Origin: Dubosiella muris
Lineage (GTDB): Bacteria > Bacillota_I > Bacilli_A > Erysipelotrichales > Erysipelotrichaceae
Direction: 5' to 3'
DNA: 64,000 nt
Assembly (NCBI RefSeq): GCF_004793885.1
Contig: NZ_SRYG01000006.1
Span: 25,971-89,970 of the forward strand
Part shown: positions 34,217-42,866 of the stretch, in pieces
Layout: each line of letters starts with the position of its first letter
Numbering within the stretch: position 1 is the first letter of the stretch
Made by a program: the position numbers and the translations under genes
Notes under the pieces: generated by a model
The model's input: the letters and a program-made list of their open reading frames with translations, nothing else
What the model was told of the DNA's origin: nothing
Databases searched by the model: none

Positions 34217-36045
34217 AAATGCGATTAGCAGATTATGTAGCGGATTTTTTAGTAAATCATGGAGTGACAGATTGTTTTAGTGTCGTAGGTGGAGGTGCAA
34301 TGCATCTAAACGACGCTTTAGGGCATAAGGATGGTTTGAAAGTAACATATAACCATCATGAGCAGGCTTGCGCGATTGCCGCGGAAGCGTATGCGCGTCT
34401 GGATAACCGAATTGCCGCGGTATGCGTGACAACGGGTCCTGGCGGAACGAATGCCTTGACAGGTGTTGTTGGAGGATGGTTGGATTCGATTCCAATGATG
34501 ATTATTAGCGGACAGGTTCGATATGATACGACGGCTCGCTATGCGTTGCAGTTTACAGAAACCCCTTTACGGGCTATGGGTGATCAGGAATACGATATTG
34601 TAAAATCGGTTGCGCCGATGACGAAGTATGCGACGATGATCGAAGATCCGATGGATATTCGATATGCGTTGGAAAAGGCGTGGCATTTAGCAACGACAGG
34701 ACGTCCTGGTCCAGTGTGGATTGATATTCCGGTGAATTTTCAAGGAATGTACATTGAGACGGATGAATTGAGAGGTTATGATCCTACTGAAGACGATGCA
34801 CTGTTGCCGCCAGCGGTTTCTCAAGAAACGATTGATGAAGTTATTGAGAAAATTAAAAAAGCGGAAAGACCGGTTTTTCATGCAGGATATGGTATTCGAC
34901 TTTCCGGGGCGTATAAGCAGTTTAGAGAAGTGGCAGAAAAGCTTGGCATTCCGATTGTAACGTATTGGAACGCAGTAGATTTGATTGAAGATGAAAATGA
35001 ATTGTATTGTGGACGGGCTGGAAACATGGGAGATCGGCCTGGAAACTGGGCGATACAAAATGCGGATTTGATTTTAGCCATTGGTACGCGAATTTCAATT
35101 CGTCAGGTTGGATATAACTGGAAAACTTGGGCACGGGAAGCGGAAGTAATTATGGTCGATATTGATCAGGCCGAATTGAAAAAACCAACATTGCATGTAG
35201 AAATGCCGATTTGGGCGGATGCGAAAGACTTTTTATTGAAAATGAACGAATCTTTGACGCAGCCGTTGCCGAGAAAAGAAAAATGGCTGGAAACGTGTCA
35301 GAAATGGAAAAAAGAATATCCAGTTGTTCAACCTAGACAATGGGAAGAAAACGGAACAACAGCCAATGTATATGCGTTTGTTCACTATTTAAGTAGTCAA
35401 CTGCCAGAAAATAGCTTAACAGCGGTTTCGAATGGTGCGTGCTGTGTGGTAGGAAACCAAACGTATGTGATTCAAAAGGGAAGCCGAATGGCCAATAACA
35501 GTGCCATCGCCAGCATGGGATATGGATTGCCGGCAGCGATTGGTACGTGTATTGGTGGAGGTGTACGGGATACGATTTGTTTGGAAGGCGATGGAAGTAT
35601 TATGATGAACTTACAGGAGCTTCAAACAATTTTGACAAATCGACTGCCAATTAAAATTTTCTTAATCAATAACAATGGGTATCATTCCATTCGGATTACA
35701 CAAACCAATTTATTTGGACAACATACAAAAGTTGGGATTGGACCGGAATCTTCGGATTTGTCGTTCCCGGATTTCGAAAAGATTGCGAAGGCTTTCGGGT
35801 ATCCTTATTACAGTGCGCACAGCAATCAGGAAATGAAAGAAGTCGTAGATAAGGTATTGCAGGAGGATGGACCTGTATTTTGTGAGATTTTTACAGATAC
35901 AAGCCAAGTTTGGGAGCCAAAAAGCAGTACCAAGCGACTAGAAGATGGAACTTTGGTAAGTCCGCCATTGGAAGATTTGGCACCATTCCTTCCAAGAGAA
36001 GAATTGGAAGAAATTATGATTGTTCCGATGGTAGATGAAAATTAA
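34213..36045 (+). CDS. Thiamine diphosphate enzyme of the acetolactate-synthase fold, candidate YerE-type sugar C2-transferase
   Basis: A 610-residue ThDP enzyme in three domains: PYR (1-175) with catalytic Glu50 in NHHEQACA, a central FAD-type domain (190-340), and a PP domain with the ThDP motif G459-D-G-S ... NNNGYHS. It looks like acetolactate synthase, but no small subunit or other ilv gene is beside it. In Yersinia, YerE has this fold and adds a two-carbon unit from pyruvate to C4 of a CDP-3,6-dideoxy-4-ketohexose, on the way to yersiniose. Clustering with rfbFGH supports that role here. An unrelated acetolactate synthase function is the alternative. Confidence 0.8.
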   Translation: MKMRLADYVADFLVNHGVTDCFSVVGGGAMHLNDALGHKDGLKVTYNHHEQACAIAAEAYARLDNRIAAVCVTTGPGGTNALTGVVGGWLDSIPMMIISGQVRYDTTARYALQFTETPLRAMGDQEYDIVKSVAPMTKYATMIEDPMDIRYALEKAWHLATTGRPGPVWIDIPVNFQGMYIETDELRGYDPTEDDALLPPAVSQETIDEVIEKIKKAERPVFHAGYGIRLSGAYKQFREVAEKLGIPIVTYWNAVDLIEDENELYCGRAGNMGDRPGNWAIQNADLILAIGTRISIRQVGYNWKTWAREAEVIMVDIDQAELKKPTLHVEMPIWADAKDFLLKMNESLTQPLPRKEKWLETCQKWKKEYPVVQPRQWEENGTTANVYAFVHYLSSQLPENSLTAVSNGACCVVGNQTYVIQKGSRMANNSAIASMGYGLPAAIGTCIGGGVRDTICLEGDGSIMMNLQELQTILTNRLPIKIFLINNNGYHSIRITQTNLFGQHTKVGIGPESSDLSFPDFEKIAKAFGYPYYSAHSNQEMKEVVDKVLQEDGPVFCEIFTDTSQVWEPKSSTKRLEDGTLVSPPLEDLAPFLPREELEEIMIVPMVDEN

Positions 36046-36083
36046 GGGATGTAAGGCTCTTAGTTAAGGATAGAAATTTTATG

Positions 36084-36136
36084 AAAAGCTATAATTTTCT
36101 TTCCTTTTGGAATGGGAGAGTTATAGCTTTTTATTT
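36084..36136 (+). terminator. Terminator closing module A
   Basis: AAAAGCTATAA (36084-36094) pairs perfectly with TTATAGCTTTT (36121-36131) and runs into T residues. It separates the two halves of the glycan locus. Confidence 0.8.
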
Positions 36137-36206
36137 TTAAAAGTTGCTCATTTATTTTTGCTTGTTAGAGTTTATCCGTTTGAAGAAGATATATAAGGAT
36201 AACTTA

Positions 36207-36268
36207 TTATGGCATAACTCAGGATTCCGGGCATAAACCCATCATGCGTTGACATTCTTATGCCATAA
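36207..36268. promoter_or_regulatory. Pair of palindromic operator-like sites
   Basis: TTATGGCATAA (36207-36217) and TTATGCCATAA (36258-36268) are each perfect palindromes around one central base, and mutual reverse complements. Their centres are 51 bases apart, close to five helical turns. The second lies inside the spacer of the promoter below. This is a classic arrangement for a looping dimeric repressor; no regulator gene is adjacent. Confidence 0.6.
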
Positions 36269-36278
36269 TGCCTATGGA
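36249..36278 (+). promoter_or_regulatory. Promoter of glycan module B
   Basis: Consensus TTGACA (36249-36254). The -10 position holds CTATGG/TATGGA at 17-18 bases, a weak match. The intervening palindrome would block the polymerase when occupied. The first gene of module B starts about 40 bases downstream, after AGAAAGGAAA. Confidence 0.55.
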
Positions 36279-36317
36279 TAGAAGAAATTTAAGTTTTATT
36301 TTTTAGAAAGGAAAAAT

Positions 36318-37091
36318 ATGGATATAGAAATTATTGTGGCAACCCACAAACCATATAAAATGCCAACCGATCCAATGTATGTTCCATTACAAGTGGGGGC
36401 GTTTGGAAAAAAGGATATTGGATTCTTGCGAGACAATACGGGAGAAAACATTTCGTCTTTAAATCCATATTTTTGTGAATTGACGGGATTGTTTTGGGCG
36501 TGGAAAAATTTAAATGCCGAGTATATCGGATTGACGCATTATCGGCGCCATTTTAAAGGGAAGCATACTGGTTCTTCAAAGTTTGACCGCGTATTAAGCA
36601 AATCGGAAGCAGAAGCATTGCTGGCATCGACAGATGTGATTCTTCCTAAAAAAAGACATTATTACATTGAAACGATTTATTCTCATTACGCACATACGCA
36701 TTATGAGAGGGAACTGATTGCGACCCGACAAATTCTTGTGGAAAACTATCCGGAATACGTTCCTTTATGGGATAAAGTGATGAAGAAGCGAAGCGCGCAT
36801 ATGTTCAATATGTGTATTATGAAAAAAGAAAAACTCGACTCGTATTGTTCGTTTATTTTTGATGTGCTGGATCGGTTAAACCAGAAAGTGACCGTGAGCG
36901 ATTATGATGATTTTCAAGCCCGCTTGTTCGGACGAATCAGTGAATTGCTTCTTGATGTCTGGATCGACCACAACCACATAGATTACGTGGAAGTTCCTGT
37001 AATGCATATGGAGCCGGTTAACTGGTGGAAAAAGGGCACATCCTTTATTAAAGCAAAGTTTTTTGGAAAAAAGTATGAGGGAAGTTTTTAA
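36318..37091 (+). CDS. DUF4422 capsular polysaccharide glycosyltransferase-like protein
   Basis: A 257-residue protein of the DUF4422 family found in capsule and exopolysaccharide loci. Family hallmarks are IIVATHKPYKMP at the start, QVGAFG, LNPYFCELTGLFWAWKN, IGLTHYRRHF, and the late EVPVMHMEPVNWWKKG. DUF4422 proteins are regarded as glycosyltransferases on weak structural grounds. First gene of module B, behind the operator-promoter. A hairpin terminator-like element separates it from the flippase. Confidence 0.85.
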   Translation: MDIEIIVATHKPYKMPTDPMYVPLQVGAFGKKDIGFLRDNTGENISSLNPYFCELTGLFWAWKNLNAEYIGLTHYRRHFKGKHTGSSKFDRVLSKSEAEALLASTDVILPKKRHYYIETIYSHYAHTHYERELIATRQILVENYPEYVPLWDKVMKKRSAHMFNMCIMKKEKLDSYCSFIFDVLDRLNQKVTVSDYDDFQARLFGRISELLLDVWIDHNHIDYVEVPVMHMEPVNWWKKGTSFIKAKFFGKKYEGSF

Positions 37092-37120
37092 GGCAGGCCC
37101 TTTTGTCCTGCTTTTTATTT
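37090..37120 (+). terminator. Hairpin between DUF4422 gene and flippase gene
   Basis: AAGGCAGG and CCTGCTTT pair (one G-T) around a short loop, followed by TTATTTT. Likely a partial terminator within the operon. Confidence 0.55.
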
Positions 37121-37135
37121 TGGAGAAGAATTGAT

Positions 37136-38584
37136 ATGAAAGTGCATTCGATAAAACTGAATTTTATTATGAATTTCCTGCTCACCGCCTCTTCGATTTT
37201 GTTTCCGCTCATTACATTTCCGTATGTTTCAAGAGTGTTAGGACCAACGGGAACCGGAAATGTTACGATGGGAACATCGGTGGTGTCGTACTTTACGATG
37301 GTGGCGATGCTGGGTGTCCCAACCTATGGAGTGCGCGTATGCGCCCGTGTACGGGATGATCGAATCGAACTCTCGCGGACGGTACAGGAATTGATGATCA
37401 TGAATATAGGGATGATGGTGCTTGCCTATATCGCGTTCTTTATCACCATTTTATGCGTGCCGAGCTTTTCGGTGATGAAAACACTCTACTTTGTCAGCGC
37501 ATTGGCCATTGTATTGAATGTGATTGGCGTCAACTGGCTTTATCAGGCGCTGGAGCAATATTCCTACATTACCATGATGTCCTTGTTGTTTAAGGTCGTG
37601 GCGCTCATCCTCATGTTTACTTTTGTTCATCAAGCCAACGATTATATCGCCTACGCGTTGATTACCGTCATTGGCGGGTTTGGATCGAGTATATTTAACT
37701 TTATTCGACTTCGGAAACTCGTGGATTTACGTCCTGTGGGAAATTATGATTTCAAACGGCATATTCGACCAATGTTTACGTTTTTCGCCATGACGGTGGC
37801 GACAACGGTATATACGAATCTCGACGTGGTGATGCTTGGACTGATGCGATCCAATTATGATGTGGGCTTGTACAACGCGGCCGTTAAAATCAAGACGATC
37901 ATGGTGTCGCTGGTCACCTCGTTAGGAACGGTTCTGTTGCCGCGGATCTCGTATTATTTTGAACAAAATAAGATCCAGGAATTTCACGCGCTTGTGTCAA
38001 AGGCCTTTTCGTTTGTGCTGCTTTTAGCAATCCCGTGTTGCGTGTATTTAATGGTTTTTGCGAAAGATACGATTTTATTGTTGTCGGGAGAAAGCTTTTT
38101 AGAAGCCATTCCAGCCGTGATGGTCATTACTCCAACCATTTTATTGATTGGGCTTTCCAACATCACGGGAATCCAGGTTCTTGTTCCAACTGGAAGAGAA
38201 AGTTTGGTATTACGAAGTGTCGTTTACGGAGCCATCGTGGACTTTGTATTAAACATGTGCCTGATTCCGGTATTTGGAGCGGCAGGAGCGGCTTTTGGAA
38301 CGTTGATGGCGGAATGTGTCGTTTTCATTGTTCAACTTTTTTACTTGCGGGACATGGTGAAAGAAATCGTTCAGCATTTGGAATGGCGGAGTTTGATTTG
38401 CAGTTTTGCACCAGCGCTTCTCGTTCTTGTGGGAGTTTGGTGTTCGCCGATCCAGGGCGTATTCTGGCGGTTGCTTGTCGCTGGCATCGCGTTCTTTGGG
38501 GTTTATGGAATTGGCTTGATTTTCAATAAAGAAGAAATCGTAATGTCTGTGATTGGAAAATATTTGCCAAAGAGAGGAGGGTAA
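37136..38584 (+). CDS. wzx: Polysaccharide flippase (Wzx), module B
   Basis: A 482-residue MOP flippase with about 12-14 helices. The N-terminus is canonical: NFIMNFLLTASSILFPLITFPYVSRVLGPTGTGNV. Exports undecaprenyl-linked repeat units in Wzx/Wzy-type synthesis. ATG 37136 follows GGAGAAG; the frame is open from 37103 but the extra residues are not family-like. Base composition is noticeably less AT-rich than in module A, suggesting a different origin. The polymerase candidate follows directly. Confidence 0.9.
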   Translation: MKVHSIKLNFIMNFLLTASSILFPLITFPYVSRVLGPTGTGNVTMGTSVVSYFTMVAMLGVPTYGVRVCARVRDDRIELSRTVQELMIMNIGMMVLAYIAFFITILCVPSFSVMKTLYFVSALAIVLNVIGVNWLYQALEQYSYITMMSLLFKVVALILMFTFVHQANDYIAYALITVIGGFGSSIFNFIRLRKLVDLRPVGNYDFKRHIRPMFTFFAMTVATTVYTNLDVVMLGLMRSNYDVGLYNAAVKIKTIMVSLVTSLGTVLLPRISYYFEQNKIQEFHALVSKAFSFVLLLAIPCCVYLMVFAKDTILLLSGESFLEAIPAVMVITPTILLIGLSNITGIQVLVPTGRESLVLRSVVYGAIVDFVLNMCLIPVFGAAGAAFGTLMAECVVFIVQLFYLRDMVKEIVQHLEWRSLICSFAPALLVLVGVWCSPIQGVFWRLLVAGIAFFGVYGIGLIFNKEEIVMSVIGKYLPKRGG

Positions 38585-38585
38585 T

Positions 38586-39776
38586 ATGAAAGAGAAATGG
38601 GTAGGAGTCGTTGATTTGTATGGAAGATATTCCCAAAGGATTTTATCCATTGCCGGGTCTGCTTATTTAGCGGTCGCTTTGCTTTCTTATTGCTTATTGT
38701 TTAAGCAATCTCAATCGGTATGGAATGATGTAGCAGTAATCGGGTTAGATCTCATTCGAAAAGCTGCATTTATCATTTTTTTGATTAGCATCCTTTACAA
38801 TATATGGAAGAAAAACCTGGATTGGAAATTGTGTGGTGGCTTTTTTCTGTTATCTGGTTTGGTTACTTTTTTTTCAAAAGATGCAGAGCCGATAAAAATG
38901 TTTTTTTTACTAACGGCGCTTTCCGTGTTTCCGTTTGATTTTATTTTGAAGAAGTATTATAACGTACAGTCTTTTATTTTGTTGCTTGTGATCACATTGA
39001 CAGCGTTTGGAGTCATTGAAAATATTTTATACGATAAAGATCGGATGCGATTTGGGCTAGGATTTGATTGGACGACGACAGCGGCCGTTTTATTGTTACA
39101 CATTCTCATTCTTTATGAATGTGTGCGAAAGTATAAGTGGAAGAAAAATGAAGTCTATCTTTTTCTTGTATCTATTGTGGTGATTTACTTATTTACAGAT
39201 GCTAGATTTATATTCATAATGAGTATTTTGTTTTTGCTTTTAGTCGTATTTCAACAAAAGACGCACTTTCTTTCTTGTCAAAAAAAGTCAATTCAAATGA
39301 TATTCACTTGTTTGCCAATTCTTTTTTTGATTATTTCGTTTTTAGGCTTTTTATTTTATGATCCAAACAATGAAATCTGGCGTACTATAAATTCCTTATT
39401 AAGCGATCGACTCGCTTTAGGGCATACCGGTTTGATGAGGTATGGATTTACTATTTTTGGACAACCCATTCAATGGATTGGCTATTCATTTACACAAATA
39501 AATGGAACATATAACTATATTGACAATTCATATATTCGGATTTTCTTAGAAACAGGAATATTCAACTTAATTTTTTATATGACAGTATGTAGTTTAGGAA
39601 TTTGGAATTTGTGTAAAAGAAATCAGATTCGCAAAGTATTGGCTTTTTCTTTTTTAATTATTCTGGGTATGATTGAGCCATTCTTTTTTAACCCGCTCTT
39701 CAATCCTTTCTTGATTTTGGGATTGAAAGATTTAAATGATAAGCTAAAGAAAGGTCGGGTATATGCAAAAATCTAA
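38586..39776 (+). CDS. O-antigen ligase/polymerase-like membrane protein (Wzy candidate)
   Basis: A 396-residue polytopic protein with about eleven helices and one larger outside loop near residues 260-310 (RTINSLLSDRLALGHTGLMRYGFTIFGQPIQWIG), the topology of Wzy polymerases. Sequence conservation of Wzy is low, so the call rests on topology and position between a flippase and glycosyltransferases. AGAGGAGGG precedes ATG 38586. The 3' end overlaps the next glycosyltransferase by 14 bases. Confidence 0.75.
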   Translation: MKEKWVGVVDLYGRYSQRILSIAGSAYLAVALLSYCLLFKQSQSVWNDVAVIGLDLIRKAAFIIFLISILYNIWKKNLDWKLCGGFFLLSGLVTFFSKDAEPIKMFFLLTALSVFPFDFILKKYYNVQSFILLLVITLTAFGVIENILYDKDRMRFGLGFDWTTTAAVLLLHILILYECVRKYKWKKNEVYLFLVSIVVIYLFTDARFIFIMSILFLLLVVFQQKTHFLSCQKKSIQMIFTCLPILFLIISFLGFLFYDPNNEIWRTINSLLSDRLALGHTGLMRYGFTIFGQPIQWIGYSFTQINGTYNYIDNSYIRIFLETGIFNLIFYMTVCSLGIWNLCKRNQIRKVLAFSFLIILGMIEPFFFNPLFNPFLILGLKDLNDKLKKGRVYAKI

Positions 39777-40815
39777 AGTGCAGTTTTCCGTTGTGATGCC
39801 TATTTATAATGTGGCGCCTTATCTTGAAAAATCTATTTTATGTATATTAAATCAAACATATTTGGATTTTGAGCTTATTCTCGTAAATGATGCATCGACC
39901 GATTCTTCTTTGGAAATATGTAGAAAATTTGAAAAAGAGGAAAAAGTTAAAATTATTGATTGTTCAAAAAATCAGGGAGTAAGTACAGCTAGAAATTTAG
40001 GATTACAGTCCGCTTATGGCGAATATATCTTATTTATTGATCCAGATGATTCGATTGATTTAAACTTGCTTGAAATATATGATCAAGCGATTGAAAAGTA
40101 CCATCCAGATTTAGTGATCGTAGGCGCTAAAGAAGAATATATGAACCAAAATGGGAAGATTGAATACGAGAAGGTGATCATTCCGGAAAAAAGCAAAGTG
40201 TATGATTCCCAAGAATCTATTTATGAGGAAGCGCTTTTTCTGGAAGCGAAGACTTTATTTGGATATCCGTGGAATAAATGCTATCGAACAGAGCTTTTAC
40301 GAAAAAATGGGATAGCCTTTAAAAAAGTAAAGATGATTGAAGATATTCGGTTTAATTTGGCACTTCTTCCCTATTTAAAGTCGATGCAAACGTTGTCTGT
40401 TGCTCCGTATCATTATGCCATTCGTCCCAACGCGAGTTTGACACATCAAAAATTGGCAGATTATTTCGAGCTTCATACGACCCGGATCACTCTTTTTATT
40501 GAAGAATATGAACGCCATATGCCGGAGCTTCTACCACGTTGTAAAGAAACGATGGCCCCGATCTATTGCCGGTATTTGTTGTCGGCGATTGCCCGTTATG
40601 AAGGAACGGATATAAAAAAATGGCTGAAAAGTGTATATGAATCGGAATTGTTTAATATGTTGCATCCGTATATGCATTTTGAAGGCAAAAAGAAATGGAT
40701 TTATACCCCTCTTGTATCACGGAATATAGGATGGAGTATCGCGGCTGGAAAGTCTGCCGGTTTTGTAAAAGAGAAACTGCCAACGCTTTTCGCAAAGGCA
40801 AAACAAACACGATAG
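39763..40815 (+). CDS. Family 2 glycosyltransferase
   Basis: A 350-residue GT2 enzyme with the standard N-terminus (FSVVMPIYNVAPYLEKSI), LVNDASTDSSLEICRKF, and the metal-binding LFIDPDDSID. The C-terminal 150 residues are variable and likely select the acceptor. No membrane helix is present, so it acts at the inner face of the membrane on the lipid-linked repeat unit. First of three consecutive GT2 genes. Donor sugar not predictable. Confidence 0.88.
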   Translation: MQKSKVQFSVVMPIYNVAPYLEKSILCILNQTYLDFELILVNDASTDSSLEICRKFEKEEKVKIIDCSKNQGVSTARNLGLQSAYGEYILFIDPDDSIDLNLLEIYDQAIEKYHPDLVIVGAKEEYMNQNGKIEYEKVIIPEKSKVYDSQESIYEEALFLEAKTLFGYPWNKCYRTELLRKNGIAFKKVKMIEDIRFNLALLPYLKSMQTLSVAPYHYAIRPNASLTHQKLADYFELHTTRITLFIEEYERHMPELLPRCKETMAPIYCRYLLSAIARYEGTDIKKWLKSVYESELFNMLHPYMHFEGKKKWIYTPLVSRNIGWSIAAGKSAGFVKEKLPTLFAKAKQTR

Positions 40816-40825
40816 GAGAACAGCT

Positions 40826-41827
40826 ATGAATGAATTGGTTTCAATCGTTGTACCAATATACAATGTGGAAAAATACTTGTCAAAATGCATTGACTCCTTG
40901 ATTAGCCAGACATATAAAAATTTAGAAATCATATTGGTCAATGATGGCTCAACAGATCAAAGTGGGGAGATTGCTCAACAATACGCAAAACAGGATTCGC
41001 GAATCCGATATATCGTCCAGAAAAATAAAGGTCTGGGAGGAGCAAGAAATACAGGACTTGAATATGCCAAAGGAAACTATATTTTATTTATCGACAGTGA
41101 TGACTACATTAGGAATAATATGGTGGAAAAAATGGCAAAAGTGTTGGAGAAGAATAATTTGGACATTGTAGTTTGTGAATATGAACGAGTGAATGAAAAT
41201 GGAGAGTGCATAGAAAGCCATCAATTACCTTTTTTAGAGCAGAAAGTTTATGAGCCTCTTCATCAAAAAGAAGTGTTGCTCATGGATCCGGCGGCATGGA
41301 ATAAGATGTATAAAAGAGAGTTGTTTGAACATACAAATTTACGATTTCCGGATCGCGTATGGTATGAGGACTTGCGAACGACACCAAAGTTGATCGCGCA
41401 GGCAAAGCGGGTTGGCTTTCTTCATGAACCATTTTACCTTTATTTGCAAAGAGCAAGCTCGATCATGAACTCCACGACTTTATCAAGACAAGCCGAGTCT
41501 TTACAGGCGATGGATGATTTGATCCATTATTTTAAAGCAAATCATCTTTATAAAACGTATGAAAAAGAATTGGAATTTTTGTGTATTGCCCATGTGTATG
41601 TGTTTGGAATCAACCGGGTGGCGCGGATTCCGCACAGCAAGGCGATGATTCAAAAGTTTAAAGAGTATACAGTGGAAAACTTTCCAAATTTCCATTCCAA
41701 TCCGTATTTTTCTTTGTTTACACCAAAGGAGAAAAAATTTTATGAATGGATCGACCACAATCAAATCTGGAAGATCCAACTGGGAGATAAAGTGAAAAAG
41801 GAGGTTAAAAAATGGAAAAAACATTGA
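40826..41827 (+). CDS. Family 2 glycosyltransferase
   Basis: A 333-residue GT2 enzyme: VSIVVPIYNVEKYLSKCIDSLISQ, LVNDGSTDQSGEIAQQY, GLGGARNTG, and FIDSDDYI for the metal site. It resembles EpsH/CpsI-type transferases of Gram-positive capsules. AGGAGAACAG precedes the ATG; its end overlaps the next gene by 16 bases. Donor and acceptor unknown. Confidence 0.9.
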   Translation: MNELVSIVVPIYNVEKYLSKCIDSLISQTYKNLEIILVNDGSTDQSGEIAQQYAKQDSRIRYIVQKNKGLGGARNTGLEYAKGNYILFIDSDDYIRNNMVEKMAKVLEKNNLDIVVCEYERVNENGECIESHQLPFLEQKVYEPLHQKEVLLMDPAAWNKMYKRELFEHTNLRFPDRVWYEDLRTTPKLIAQAKRVGFLHEPFYLYLQRASSIMNSTTLSRQAESLQAMDDLIHYFKANHLYKTYEKELEFLCIAHVYVFGINRVARIPHSKAMIQKFKEYTVENFPNFHSNPYFSLFTPKEKKFYEWIDHNQIWKIQLGDKVKKEVKKWKKH

Positions 41828-42804
41828 CGATCACGATTCCTTCTTACAATGTGGAAAAGACATTGAAAGAAACGGTCGATTCTTTGCTGGAGCCTTCGAT
41901 TTTAAATGATTTGGAAATTTTAATCGTAAACGATGGTTCGAAAGATTCGACTTCTGAAATCGCGCACGAATACGAGAAAAATTATCCAAATACAGTGCGG
42001 GCAATCGACAAGGAAAACGGGGGACATGGCTCCACGATCAATACGGGTATGCGAGAAGCGACAGGGCGGTATTTTAAAGTGGTCGATGGTGACGACTGGC
42101 TGATTACCGAGAACCTTCCACGATTTCTTGCAGATTTAAAGAAAACGAATGCGGATATTGTGTATAATCCTTTTTTTGAAGTCAATGACCAAACCAAAGA
42201 GAGAAAAGAAATTGGACAGGCTACAACAAATCTTTTGTTTGAGCATGTATATGCTTTTGATGAGGTTTCAAATCAGTTTTCGATCCAGATGCATGCGATG
42301 ACATATAAAACATCTATTTTGAAAAAACATCATATTGAAATTGATGAACACAGATTTTATGTGGATGCCGAATATGTGCTGATGCCGATTCCGTTTGTCC
42401 AAACGATTGAGCTGTTAGAATATCCGATGTATCTTTATCGCATGTTTACCGAACAACAAAGCATGAATGTTAAAAATATGCAGAAAAATGTTCAGCATCA
42501 CTATGATGTTGCGATGCATATGGTAGATTATTATTTGCGATACGCGCCTTTATTGACGAAAGAAAAACAGGAATATATGAAGAAAAGAGTTTTGGCGTTA
42601 ATTGAAATGCAATACCAAATCTACTTTAGTTTTCCGTTCGACTGGAATGTCACAAAAGAAATTGACCGATTTAATCAGGAGTTAAAAGGAAAAGACGCAC
42701 AAATCTACAAAGACAGCCAGGGTACGATGGTACGCTTCATCCGGTTGCAGCCCAAATTGTTTTATCCGGTTATAAAACTTCGCGAAAAAGTGAGACGTTC
42801 ATAA
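41812..42804 (+). CDS. Family 2 glycosyltransferase
   Basis: A 330-residue GT2 enzyme: TITIPSYNVEKTLKETVDSLLEP, IVNDGSKDSTSEIAHEY, NGGHGSTINTGM and VVDGDDWL. The NGGHG motif and late YPMYLYRMFTEQQSMN are typical of a subgroup found with LCP-type genes in Bacillota. Its ribosome binding site (AAAAAGGAGG) is inside the preceding gene. Third in the GT2 series. Confidence 0.9.
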   Translation: MEKTLTITIPSYNVEKTLKETVDSLLEPSILNDLEILIVNDGSKDSTSEIAHEYEKNYPNTVRAIDKENGGHGSTINTGMREATGRYFKVVDGDDWLITENLPRFLADLKKTNADIVYNPFFEVNDQTKERKEIGQATTNLLFEHVYAFDEVSNQFSIQMHAMTYKTSILKKHHIEIDEHRFYVDAEYVLMPIPFVQTIELLEYPMYLYRMFTEQQSMNVKNMQKNVQHHYDVAMHMVDYYLRYAPLLTKEKQEYMKKRVLALIEMQYQIYFSFPFDWNVTKEIDRFNQELKGKDAQIYKDSQGTMVRFIRLQPKLFYPVIKLREKVRRS

Positions 42805-42866
42805 AACGAATTTTGCTTTTAAATAAGAAATATGGTTAAATAGACACGACATAAGAGAGGTACACC

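Noticed and set aside
34213..36045. Ordinary biosynthetic acetolactate synthase (ilvB)
   Set aside because: Not fully excluded, but there is no ilvN regulatory subunit, ilvC is 32 kb away, and the gene overlaps a flippase gene inside a CDP-sugar cluster with matching AT-rich composition.
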